From the NCBI GenBank assembly GCA_022770345.1, contig JALEII010000040.1, forward strand, positions 1-41,028: a stretch of 41,028 nt of DNA, read 5' to 3'. Under the pieces are notes generated by a model. The model was not told the DNA's origin and searched no databases. It saw only the letters and a list, made by a program, of their open reading frames with translations. Both the position numbers and the translations under genes were made by a program. This document shows, piece after piece, positions 16,373 through 24,248 of the stretch. Source of the stretch: Clostridiales bacterium. Its GTDB lineage: Bacteria > Bacillota > Clostridia > Oscillospirales > Oscillospiraceae. How positions within the stretch are numbered: position 1 is the first letter of the stretch; each line of letters starts with the position of its first letter.

Positions 16373-18327
16373 TTTTCCTTCCTCCCCTGCATGGTGACGA
16401 TGAAAATGGGATTTTGCCCGGTCATCAGGTGATAGGCCCCTAATTTCCGGTCTCGTGCCACGGAGACGGACACGACTTCCGTCTCCCGGAAGTCCGGAAG
16501 GGCGGCGGTCAGCTGGCCCAGGGATTCCAGGGTCACAGCGGTAGCTACGATGCGGGCCTCCGGGTTCATTTCCAAAATCACGTTCAGAATGTCCCGGAGA
16601 TTCCCGGAGGTGCCGCCCAGAAATACATGGGTGGGGGCGGGCAGACCGGCGCAGACCGTCGGGGCCACCCCAGGGACCACTCTTACGTTGTCCGTGTGGA
16701 ATCGGGCCAAATTCTGCCGGAGAATGTCCAGTGCGGCGTCCTTCCGCTCCACGGCATAAACGCTTTTGGCGTGAAACGCCATTTCCACGGTGACGCTGCC
16801 GGTCCCGGCCCCCACGTCCCAGACCAGGCTGTTGCCGTTCAGGGCCAGCTTGGAAAGACAGATGGCCCGGACCTCGCTTTTGGTCATGGGCACGGCGTCG
16901 GTCCGTAAAAATGCCTCGTCGGGGAGGCCCTGGGTGGCGGGAAGCAAACAGGAATGCTCCAACAGGGCTACGGCCAGGGGGTCAAAAACGGAATCTTTCA
17001 GTTCTTCGGCGGTGCCGCTCATGATGCGCTCATCGGGATAGCTGAGCCGTTCGCCCACCCGGACCTGAGTATCGCCAAGACCGGCTTCTACAAGATTTTT
17101 ACACAGTTTTCCCATGCCGTCCTCGCCGCCCACCAGCACAAACAGTCGCTTTCCCTGGGAAAGGGGCAGAAAAACGGAGTTTTCACGGCCATGAAGGCTG
17201 ACGGGGGTCACATTTTCATAAGACGTTCCCAGCCTGGCGCACAGGTACACCAGAGAACTGAGTCCCGGCAGCACCGCTACCGGATAGTCCGAAAGCAGGG
17301 GCAGCAGCTTTTTCGTACCGCTGAAAAAGCCCACATCCCCGGACATGGCAATGACGAACCGTCGGTATTCCCGATGACTCTGAATGCCGTCCCGGATGGA
17401 CTCCGGGGCGATGGCCTCCAACCCGGCCTGACCGGGGGACAGTACCGCATCCAGCATCCGCTTGGCTCCGATGATGCAGTCCGCCTGGGCCAGAGCCTCC
17501 CGGACTTCCAGGGTCTGGGCGCTGCGGTTGCCGGGGCCGATACCAACAAGCGTAATTTTCGGAACGTAGGTGCAGCCGAACCGCTGGCAGAGAATGGCGA
17601 GGGCCTCCTCCAGGCTTACGCCGCTGCGCTGCTTGGGGCGGCCGATGATAACGGCCACGGCTCCTGTGGCCCGGGCGGCATCCAGTTTTTCTTCAAATCC
17701 ACCGGCTTTTCCGGAGGATTTCGTCACCAGATATTTGGCCCCCAGGGCGTTCAGCATGGCAATATTCATTTCTTTGGAAAAAGGTCCCTGCATGGCCAGA
17801 ATGTGGGAGGGCTGCAATCCCGCCTCCTGGCACAGCCGCAGGGAATCCGGCATGGGAAGGACACGGGCATAGACCCGCTGGGAGAATTCCGGCAGGGCCG
17901 TGAATTTGGCAAGTTCTTTACTGCCGGTGGTCAGGAGAATGGGACCTTCCGTGACGGAAAGATAGTCCACGGCTCCGGCGGTGTCCTCTACATAGACCCC
18001 CTGATCGTTATTCCCGGCATCGTCCCGGAGGAGCCGGAGATAATCGGTGCCGGTGGCGGCGCAGCTTTCGGCAATGTTTTCTGTGACCACGCTGGCGTAG
18101 GGGTGGGTGGCGTCCAGCACCAGGTCGAAATTTTCCCGGCGGAACAGGTCCTCCATTTCCGCTTTGGTCAGCCGCTTGGCGGAGATATTTACTTTCTCAG
18201 CGTGGGGGAGCAGCGCCTCCCCGTATTCCGTGGCCACGCAGGCGGTGACGGCCACCGGCTGCGAAGCGAGAAATTCCACTACTTCCCGGCCTTCCGTGGT
18301 CCCGGCAAAAACGCAAATTTTATACAT
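16369..18327 (-). CDS. cbiJ-cbiE-cbiT: Triple fusion CbiJ-CbiE-CbiT
   Basis: One 652-residue chain joins three consecutive corrin-ring enzymes. Residues 1 to about 252 match cobalt-precorrin-6A reductase CbiJ (FAGTTEGREVVEFL, DATHPYAS, LLTTGSKEL, MQGPFSKEMN, TKSSGKAGGF). About 256-455 is the tetrapyrrole methylase CbiE, C5-methyltransferase (VGIGPGN, MSGDVGFFSG, PGLSSLVY). About 465-652 is the CbiT C15-methyltransferase and decarboxylase (TKSEVRAICLSKL, WDVGAGTGSVTVEM, FLGGTSGN). No stop or frameshift breaks the joins. CbiE-CbiT fusions are well known as CobL-type proteins; addition of the reductase at the front is uncommon. Cobalt-precorrin-6A reduction directly precedes methylation by CbiE and CbiT, so channelling is plausible. 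The ATG overlaps cbiH by 8 bases. Confidence 0.93.
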   Translation of the reverse strand: MYKICVFAGTTEGREVVEFLASQPVAVTACVATEYGEALLPHAEKVNISAKRLTKAEMEDLFRRENFDLVLDATHPYASVVTENIAESCAATGTDYLRLLRDDAGNNDQGVYVEDTAGAVDYLSVTEGPILLTTGSKELAKFTALPEFSQRVYARVLPMPDSLRLCQEAGLQPSHILAMQGPFSKEMNIAMLNALGAKYLVTKSSGKAGGFEEKLDAARATGAVAVIIGRPKQRSGVSLEEALAILCQRFGCTYVPKITLVGIGPGNRSAQTLEVREALAQADCIIGAKRMLDAVLSPGQAGLEAIAPESIRDGIQSHREYRRFVIAMSGDVGFFSGTKKLLPLLSDYPVAVLPGLSSLVYLCARLGTSYENVTPVSLHGRENSVFLPLSQGKRLFVLVGGEDGMGKLCKNLVEAGLGDTQVRVGERLSYPDERIMSGTAEELKDSVFDPLAVALLEHSCLLPATQGLPDEAFLRTDAVPMTKSEVRAICLSKLALNGNSLVWDVGAGTGSVTVEMAFHAKSVYAVERKDAALDILRQNLARFHTDNVRVVPGVAPTVCAGLPAPTHVFLGGTSGNLRDILNVILEMNPEARIVATAVTLESLGQLTAALPDFRETEVVSVSVARDRKLGAYHLMTGQNPIFIVTMQGRKEK

Positions 18328-19051
18328 CCCGGTATCCTCTGGGGGTGACCAGCTTCCCGGCCACCATTTTCGTCATGGCGTTGCCGATGAACACTGTGCA
18401 GAACATATCCACGTCCGCCGTCCGAAGCTCCGAAAGGGTCATATATTCCGCCCATTCCCCCTCCCGGCCGATGGAATGGGCCACGCCGCAGGGCCGGTCC
18501 TCCGGCAGATAGCGCAGAAGAATATCGCAGGCCATGCGCAGGTTGTCCGGGCGGCCCTTGCTTCTGGGATTGTACAGCACGATGCTCAGGTCCCCCTGAG
18601 CGGCACATTCCAGCCGTTTTTCGATTTTCTCCCAGGGGGTCAGCCGGTCGCTGAGGCTGATGACCGCAAAATCATGAGTCAGGGGCGCACCCAGCAAGGC
18701 CCCACCGCTGCAGGCGGCGGTCAGGCCGGGAATGACTTCAATCTCCGGGTCGATGTTTTCGCCACGCAACTCATAGAGCAGGGCGGCCATGCCGTAAATT
18801 CCGCTGTCTCCGGAGCAGATCATGGCAACGGACCTGCCTTCTTTGGCCTTGTCCAGGGCCAGTTGGCAGCGGATGGCCTCCCGGGTCATGGGGGTGGTCA
18901 GAAATTCCTTGCCGGGGTAGCGCTCCCTGACCAGGTCCACATATACGGTATAGCCCACGATCACCTGTGCATTTTTCAAAGCGTTATCTGCTCGAATGGT
19001 CATATTCTCATAGTTTCCGGGGCCAATGCCCACCACAAACAGCTTGCTCAA
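18320..19051 (-). CDS. cbiH: Cobalt-factor III C17-methyltransferase CbiH
   Basis: This SAM-dependent methylase adds the C17 methyl group and drives ring contraction in the anaerobic pathway. The 243-residue protein has the methylase N-terminal loop VGIGPGN directly followed by MT-RADNAL, CSGDSGIYGMA, IPGLTAACSGGALLGAPLTHDF, LSDRLTPWE and LYNPRSKGRP, all typical of CbiH/CobJ. I chose TTG at 19051 as the start. It overlaps the cbiG stop in TTGA and has GGGAGG 8 bases upstream; no ATG lies near. A TTG at 19066 would precede its own ribosome site and is rejected. The 3' end overlaps the fusion gene by 8 bases. Confidence 0.92.
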   Translation of the reverse strand: MSKLFVVGIGPGNYENMTIRADNALKNAQVIVGYTVYVDLVRERYPGKEFLTTPMTREAIRCQLALDKAKEGRSVAMICSGDSGIYGMAALLYELRGENIDPEIEVIPGLTAACSGGALLGAPLTHDFAVISLSDRLTPWEKIEKRLECAAQGDLSIVLYNPRSKGRPDNLRMACDILLRYLPEDRPCGVAHSIGREGEWAEYMTLSELRTADVDMFCTVFIGNAMTKMVAGKLVTPRGYRDV

Positions 19052-20064
19052 AACGAAACCTCCCAATGCTCTGCCGCCAGGGCCACGGTCACGCCGTCCC
19101 TTGCGGTTTTCTTGATAATGAACGTCTCTGCACCCAGCAGCGCCGCCCGCTCACACACGTTGTCCACTCCGGTGACGGAGCGGACGAAGGCGGAGGGGGT
19201 GAAGTCGCCGGGGACGGCGTTTAATTGCTCTGCGGAATAGAATTCCACGGGCAGCCCTGCCTCCCGGCAGAAGTCCAGCAGCCCCGCCTCCTGAGCTTTC
19301 AGATCGATGGAGGCGCAGCATTTGACGGCCTTCCGGTCGATTTGATTTTCGGACAAAACGGCCTCCACGGCCCCGGAAATGGCCTCCTTCGGTGTGCCCT
19401 TCCGGCAGCCGATGCCCAGGTGTAGAATTTTCGGGGTCAGCCGCAAAGTCGTCTCAAAGGGCGACGCTTTTTTCCAGTCCAGCAGGATGCCCACTTTCCC
19501 GGAATTGCCCAGGCACAGCCCCTTCGGCAGGGCCGTAACGATGGGGAAGGGGGTGCAGAGGGGCACGTCCCCCTCCAGTACGGCGGCAGACACGGCTTTC
19601 GCAGCGCTCAGGCTGGAAAGGGCGCAGTTCTGCTTCGTGGCCCAGGCATCCACGGAAAAACGGCCGTTGATGTCCGTGGCAGTGGTAATGACAGGGGCGG
19701 AACCCAGACTTTCTGCGATCTTCTTTGCCATATCGTTGGCCCCGCCGATGTGGCCGGACAGTACCGGAATGACGAAATGCCCCAACTCGTCCAGGACGAT
19801 GACCGCAGGGTCCGTGGCTTTGCTGCGCAGGTGCGGGGCGATCTCCCGGACCGCCAGGCCCACACTGCTGATGAAGATTAGGGCCTGATTGGCCTGAAAC
19901 AGGGGACCGTAAAAATCCCTGGCGGGGCGTTGGATGGAGCCAAATCCCGGTTCTTCAAACCGTTCCATGGTATAGGGGTGAACGGAGTCCTCCGGGAAGC
20001 AGGCCAGCACCCGCCGGGCAGTAACGCAGCCCTGACGGCTGTAAGCAAACAGGGCGATGTTCAT
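19048..20064 (-). CDS. cbiG: Cobalt-precorrin-5A hydrolase CbiG
   Basis: CbiG opens the delta-lactone ring of cobalt-precorrin-5A and releases acetaldehyde, a step specific to the anaerobic route. In the 338-residue protein the N-terminal half holds FISSVGLAVREIAPHL, then KATDPAVIVLDE, then VLSGHIGGAND, followed by ATDINGRFSVDAWA. The C-terminal domain starts at LGIGCRKGTPKEAI and continues to SIDLKAQEAGLL. The ATG at 20064 overlaps the cbiF stop in ATGA; the upstream open frame is only a shadow of cbiF. Its presence fixes the pathway as the oxygen-independent one. Confidence 0.94.
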   Translation of the reverse strand: MNIALFAYSRQGCVTARRVLACFPEDSVHPYTMERFEEPGFGSIQRPARDFYGPLFQANQALIFISSVGLAVREIAPHLRSKATDPAVIVLDELGHFVIPVLSGHIGGANDMAKKIAESLGSAPVITTATDINGRFSVDAWATKQNCALSSLSAAKAVSAAVLEGDVPLCTPFPIVTALPKGLCLGNSGKVGILLDWKKASPFETTLRLTPKILHLGIGCRKGTPKEAISGAVEAVLSENQIDRKAVKCCASIDLKAQEAGLLDFCREAGLPVEFYSAEQLNAVPGDFTPSAFVRSVTGVDNVCERAALLGAETFIIKKTARDGVTVALAAEHWEVSF

Positions 20065-20816
20065 TCCGTGGCCTCCCGGAATTCGGTGGTGAATCCGGGG
20101 TGGTAGAGCAGGGAACGGAGATATTTGTCTCCCATGCAGTCGCCCACGATGATGAGGCTGGTTTTTGTCAGGCCATTTTCCGTGACGGTCCTGTGGAGGG
20201 TGTCCACGGTGCAACGGAAAATTTTTTCCTCCGGCCAGGTGGCCTTATACACCACGGCCACGGGGGTGGAACCGGCATACCCACCGGCCAGAAGCTCCGC
20301 CTGCAGCTTCTCCGTCAGGCCGGTGCTGAGGAACAGGACCATGGTGGCACCATGGGCGGCCAAAGCCCGGATGGACTGCTTTTCCGGAACGGGGGTCCGG
20401 CCGGGGGCCCGGGTAATGATGACCGTCTGGCTTACGTCCGGCAGGGTGTATTCGGTTTTCAGGGAGGCGGCGGCACCGCAGAAGGCGCTGACGCCTGGGC
20501 AGACGTCGTAGGCGATGCCCCGCTGCTCCAGTTCGTCGAACTGCTCCCGGACGGCTCCATAAATACTGGAATCGCCGGTGTGGAGCCGGACGGTGGTTTT
20601 TCCGGCGGCCTCCGCTTCCACAATGACATCAATGACCTGCTCCAGGGTCATGGTGGCGCTGTTATAAATTATGCAATCCTGTTTGCAATAGGAGAGCAGG
20701 TCCGGATTCACCAGACTGCCTGCGTAAATGACCACGTCGCATTCGCTTAGGAGTTTTGCTCCCCGGATGGTAATGAGGTCCACTGCGCCGCTTCCGGCAC
20801 CCACAAAATGTACCAT
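20061..20816 (-). CDS. cbiF: Cobalt-precorrin-4 C11-methyltransferase CbiF
   Basis: This SAM-dependent methylase acts at C11 of the corrin precursor. The 251-residue chain carries VHFVGAGSG-DLITIRG at the N-terminus, IYAGSLVNPDLL, RLHTGDSSIYGA, CPGVSAFCGAAAS, TRAPGRTPVPE and LFLSTGL, a set characteristic of CbiF/CobM. It starts one base after the cbiD stop with GGAGG 10 bases upstream. It sits directly before cbiG, matching reaction order. Length is normal and no oddities are seen. Confidence 0.95.
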   Translation of the reverse strand: MVHFVGAGSGAVDLITIRGAKLLSECDVVIYAGSLVNPDLLSYCKQDCIIYNSATMTLEQVIDVIVEAEAAGKTTVRLHTGDSSIYGAVREQFDELEQRGIAYDVCPGVSAFCGAAASLKTEYTLPDVSQTVIITRAPGRTPVPEKQSIRALAAHGATMVLFLSTGLTEKLQAELLAGGYAGSTPVAVVYKATWPEEKIFRCTVDTLHRTVTENGLTKTSLIIVGDCMGDKYLRSLLYHPGFTTEFREATE

Positions 20817-20817
20817 T

Positions 20818-21948
20818 TTATATTTCCTCCATGATTTTTTTCAAGAGTGTTTCTTCATTATCGCTGAGGCCCAGAATGCCGTATTCCTTGGAGAACATGA
20901 GAACGCCTATTTCCATAGGCTCTGCCCGGTGATTCAGGTGGAAATAAATTTTCTCCGTGACCCGGCGCAGGGTCTCCCGGTCCAAGCCCTTTTCCCGGAG
21001 AATACGAACCGCATCGTCACAGGCGGCGCAGTCCAGCATTTCCCGGACCGTTTCCGCATCCGCTCCGGCGGCGGCTGCGTGGGCGGACAGAATCTCCATC
21101 CGGCAGTCTCCGTATTTGGAGTGAGTGTTCAGCATGCCACCGGCCACTTTCACCAGTTTGCCGATGTGGCCCACCAGCAGCGCCCCCCGGAAGCCCAATT
21201 CCCGGCACAGGTCCAGGCCATCCCCCAGGAAATTTGACACCTGCACGGCGAGGTTCATGTCCAGCCCCAATTCCTGCCGGATGAAATCCGAGCCGTAATT
21301 GCCGGGGGTCAGCAGGGCATACTCCTTTCCGGCGGCCCGACGCTGGCGTAGTTCCACCCGGATGGTGTCCACCAGAGCCTTTTCGCTCATGGGTTCCACA
21401 ATGCCGGTGGTGCCCAGAATGGAAATGCCGCCCACAATGCCCAGCCGGGGATTGAAGGTTTTTTGGGCCAGAATTTCGCCCTCCGGGGCGGAAATGACGA
21501 CTTTCAGGCCGCCCTTGTAGTCCGCCAGGGCCATGACTTCCTCCACGTTTTCCCGGATCATTTTTCGGGGTACGGAGTTGATGGCGGCGTTGCCCACGGG
21601 CTGGTCCAGGCCACGTTTTGTGACCCGGCCAATACCGATGCCGCCGTCAATGTCCACGCCGCTGCCCTCGGACCGGGTGACGGTGGCGAAGATCAGGGTG
21701 CCCTTGGTGATGTCCGGGTCGTCTCCGCCGTCCTTTTCAATGGCGCAGGAGACCTGCTCTGCGCTGCGGGCGATTTCCAGAACCGGCAGGTCCAGCCGGA
21801 TGCCCTTGGGCGTGTCCAGTGTAATATCCGTCTTTTCCAGGCCGGTCAGCAGCATCCAGGCTGCGGCTTTTGCCGCAGCAGCGGCGCAGGTGCCGGTGGT
21901 GTAGCCCAGCCGCAGGCGCTTGCCGTCCTTTTCCATGTACTGTTCCAT
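20818..21948 (-). CDS. cbiD: Cobalt-precorrin-5B C1-methyltransferase CbiD
   Basis: CbiD methylates C1 in the anaerobic pathway and has a fold unlike the other methylases. The 376-residue protein shows the family N-terminus LRLGYTTGTCAAAAAKAA, VDIDGGIGIGRVTKRGLDQPVGNAAIN, GGISILGTTGIVEPMSE, TPGNYGSDF and VGHIGKLVKVAGGM-NTHSKYGD. The ATG at 21948 overlaps the cbiC stop in TGATG; an ATG four codons inside is a weaker alternative. The preceding in-frame TTG is not needed. Length is typical. Confidence 0.95.
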   Translation of the reverse strand: MEQYMEKDGKRLRLGYTTGTCAAAAAKAAAWMLLTGLEKTDITLDTPKGIRLDLPVLEIARSAEQVSCAIEKDGGDDPDITKGTLIFATVTRSEGSGVDIDGGIGIGRVTKRGLDQPVGNAAINSVPRKMIRENVEEVMALADYKGGLKVVISAPEGEILAQKTFNPRLGIVGGISILGTTGIVEPMSEKALVDTIRVELRQRRAAGKEYALLTPGNYGSDFIRQELGLDMNLAVQVSNFLGDGLDLCRELGFRGALLVGHIGKLVKVAGGMLNTHSKYGDCRMEILSAHAAAAGADAETVREMLDCAACDDAVRILREKGLDRETLRRVTEKIYFHLNHRAEPMEIGVLMFSKEYGILGLSDNEETLLKKIMEEI

Positions 21949-22571
21949 CAACGCATGATCTGGTAGAGCATGGCGTTGCAGATGGCGGCGGCCACGTTGC
22001 TGCCGCCCTTCCGGCCACGGGCGATGATGTGCGGCACCGGGGAATCCAGGAACAGCTCCTTGCTTTCCACCACGTTCACGAAGCCCACCGGCACGCCGAT
22101 GATGAGCGCCGGGTCCAGTTTCCCGGCTTCAATGAGTTCGTGCAGGGAAATCAGGGCCGTGGGGGCATTGCCGATGGCAAACACGCAGGGCCTGGAAAGC
22201 TGCGCGGCCCGCTCCATGGACACGATGGCCCGGGTCACGCCTCGCTCCTTGGCCTCGGCGGCCACGTCCGGGTCGGACATGAAGCAGTGGACTTCGCCCC
22301 CCAGACGGCCCAGAATGGTCTTGTTGATGCCCGCCTTGGCCATCTGGGTATCCGTCACAATGTCGCAGCCTTCCCGCAGGGCGGCAATGCCCTTGCCAAC
22401 GGCGTGGGGGGAGAACACCAAATTCTCCACATAGTCAAAGTCGGCGGTGGTGTGGATGACCCGCTTGATGACCAGCTCGTTTTCCGGATCCAGCTGGGTG
22501 TCCCCCAGCAGCTCGGTGATGATGGCAAAGCTGCGCTTTTCAATGTCCATGGGCTTGATATTTTCAAACAT
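21948..22571 (-). CDS. cbiC: Cobalt-precorrin-8 methylmutase CbiC
   Basis: CbiC moves the methyl group from C11 to C12, giving cobyrinic acid. The 207-residue protein contains IEKRSFAIITELLG, the catalytic-histidine region VIHTTADFDYVENLVFSP, DTQMAKAGI, AIGNAPTAL-LHELI and GVPVGFVNVVESKELF, then RGRKGGSNVAAAICNA. These match CbiC/CobH closely. It begins 8 bases inside the end of cbiA and ends overlapping cbiD by one base. Confidence 0.95.
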   Translation of the reverse strand: MFENIKPMDIEKRSFAIITELLGDTQLDPENELVIKRVIHTTADFDYVENLVFSPHAVGKGIAALREGCDIVTDTQMAKAGINKTILGRLGGEVHCFMSDPDVAAEAKERGVTRAIVSMERAAQLSRPCVFAIGNAPTALISLHELIEAGKLDPALIIGVPVGFVNVVESKELFLDSPVPHIIARGRKGGSNVAAAICNAMLYQIMR

Positions 22572-23904
22572 GGCGGTATTTCTCCTTTACACAGGTATCG
22601 TAGAACCGGATGAGAACCTCCGGATTGGCGTAAAAATGAAAGTGGGGGTACCCGGCGTAGAGCCGGTCCGTGGCGACGGCACAATCCCAGCTGCGGCCAT
22701 TGGCTTTCCTGGCGGTGAAGGCGGCTCCGGGCGCGGTGCAGTCCCAGTGATGAAATTCATGGGCGGGAATTTCCCCTCCGGCGGGGCAGAGCAGGTTCTC
22801 TTGCTTGGCCCGGAGGGTTACATAGCCGAACCGGGTCAGCTTGCCGGTATCAAAGCAGGTCCCCGGCAGAAAGCCTACCATGGGGAAATCTCCGATTTTT
22901 TCCGTCAGATACATGAACCCGCCGCACTCGGCAATACAGGGAAGACCGCTCTCCAGAGCGCTTTTTATGGACGAGCGCATGGATGCGTTTTCGCTGAGGG
23001 CACGGGCGTACAATTCCGGGTAGCCGCCCCCCAGATAAAGGCCCTGAATATGCTCCGGCAGGGCGGAATCCTTCATGGGACTGAATTCGACGATCTCCCC
23101 GCCCATTTCCCGGATGGCTTCCAGAGAATCCTCATAGTAGAAGCAGAAGGCCCGGTCCCGTGCAACGGCTATGCGGACCGGCTCCCGCCGGGGCAGTTCG
23201 ATGGGGTTGTACGCCAAATCCGGCGCCGTTCTGCTCAGGGCCAGCAGACCGTCCAAATTGATGGTTTTTTCCACCTGTGCAGCCAAAGCGGACATTTTTT
23301 CCTTCAAATCCGTCACTTCGTCCGCCGTCACCAGCCCCAGATGTCTGCTTTCCAGGGAGCAATTTTCCATTTTTGGGAGATAGCCGTAACAGAAGATGCC
23401 CAGCCGATCTTCAATGGCCTTGGACAGGGCGGAGTAGGCCATGGGAGAGCATTGGTTCAGCAGGACTCCCCGGATGTTGGAACTGGGTGCAAAATTCAGA
23501 AAGCCCTGAATGACCGCCAGCACGGAAAGGGAAGCGCCTTTCGCGTTGACCACCAGCACCACCGGCGAATCCGTGATCTGGGCCACCTCATAGGAGCTGG
23601 CCTTTGTGGAGGTCAGGCCCAGACCGTCGTAATAGCCCATGACCCCTTCCATGATGCTTATGTCCCGGTCGGCGGCATTTTTCGCCAATAAATACCGGAG
23701 GGTGTTTTCCGAAAAGAAATGTAGGTCCAAATTGGCACTTTTTGCCCCGATGATGCGGCTGTGGAACATAGGGTCAATGTAATCCGGCCCGCATTTGAAG
23801 GCCCCGACCCGCAGGCCCCGATTAACCAGCGCCTGCAGAATGCCGCAGACCATCGTCGTTTTGCCGCAGCCGCTGCTGACCCCGGAAAGTAAGATTCGAT
23901 CCAT
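22564..23904 (-). CDS. cbiA: Cobyrinate a,c-diamide synthase CbiA
   Basis: This glutamine- and ATP-dependent enzyme amidates the a and c side chains of cobyrinic acid. It is the first gene of the synthesis operon. The 446 residues start with MDRILLSGVSSGCGKTTM (P-loop). CGPDYIDPMFHS and EGVMGYYDGL follow, with LYLGGGYPELYA and the glutaminase cysteine in IAECGGFMYL (about residue 325) further on, and HEFHHWDC near the end. ATG 23904 is preceded by GGAGG at the correct distance. The open frame continues upstream, but there it runs through the riboswitch and is not coding. CobB of the aerobic pathway is homologous; the cbi context selects CbiA. Confidence 0.95.
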   Translation of the reverse strand: MDRILLSGVSSGCGKTTMVCGILQALVNRGLRVGAFKCGPDYIDPMFHSRIIGAKSANLDLHFFSENTLRYLLAKNAADRDISIMEGVMGYYDGLGLTSTKASSYEVAQITDSPVVLVVNAKGASLSVLAVIQGFLNFAPSSNIRGVLLNQCSPMAYSALSKAIEDRLGIFCYGYLPKMENCSLESRHLGLVTADEVTDLKEKMSALAAQVEKTINLDGLLALSRTAPDLAYNPIELPRREPVRIAVARDRAFCFYYEDSLEAIREMGGEIVEFSPMKDSALPEHIQGLYLGGGYPELYARALSENASMRSSIKSALESGLPCIAECGGFMYLTEKIGDFPMVGFLPGTCFDTGKLTRFGYVTLRAKQENLLCPAGGEIPAHEFHHWDCTAPGAAFTARKANGRSWDCAVATDRLYAGYPHFHFYANPEVLIRFYDTCVKEKYRHV

Positions 23905-23914
23905 GGATGCCTCC

Positions 23915-23954
23915 ATAAACAAAAAACTGCGGCGATCCGACAAGATCGCCGCAG
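23915..23954 (-). terminator. Riboswitch expression-platform terminator
   Basis: On the minus strand CTGCGGCGATC (23954-23944) pairs perfectly with GATCGCCGCAG (23937-23927) and is followed by TTTTTTGTTT. It sits between the cobalamin aptamer and the cbiA ribosome site. This is the expected transcription off-switch for the synthesis operon. Confidence 0.88.
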
Positions 23955-23994
23955 CCGATTTTTCTGCTGGCAGAAGCCGCCCCGCTTTTCGGCG

Positions 23995-24165
23995 GGGAAC
24001 CATTTCAGCAGGTCTCCTGACTTGTGCATCCAAAGTTCCGGCGGGGCCTTCTCGGATTGCTCCAATGACCGGCTTTCGCCATTGCCGGGACCTCCGCACT
24101 TACAGTGGCGGTACCGCTCCGGATTCACACCGGATTCTCTATTCTTCCCGGAGGCTTTATCGGCG
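23995..24165 (-). ncRNA. Cobalamin riboswitch upstream of the synthesis operon
   Basis: Read on the minus strand, the leader has all the classical blocks in order: GAATCCGGTGTGAATCCGGA, GCGGTACCGCCACTGTAAGTG, a variable arm, and the B12 box AAGTCAGGAGACCTGC. It is closer to consensus than the copy at 11205-11360. The promoter lies upstream and the terminator downstream, so ligand binding should block transcription of cbiA and the eleven genes after it. Boundaries are estimated. Confidence 0.95.
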
Positions 24166-24196
24166 GACCGGGACACTGAAATGTTCATTTTCTACC

Positions 24197-24225
24197 ATGA
24201 TACTCTGTTTTTCCCCGGTTGTCAA
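24197..24225 (-). promoter_or_regulatory. Promoter of the cobalamin synthesis operon
   Basis: On the minus strand a consensus TTGACA (24225-24220) is followed after 17 bases by TATCAT (24202-24197). The start would fall near 24190, just ahead of the cobalamin aptamer. It lies between the ABC exporter stop and the riboswitch, so the synthesis operon has its own transcription start. Confidence 0.82.
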
Positions 24226-24248
24226 GAAAAAAGGGGGATATTCAACGC

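Noticed and set aside
22564-24099. An N-terminally extended CbiA starting before 23904
   Set aside because: The upstream frame runs through the riboswitch terminator and aptamer; the ATG with GGAGG at 23904 fits the family start.
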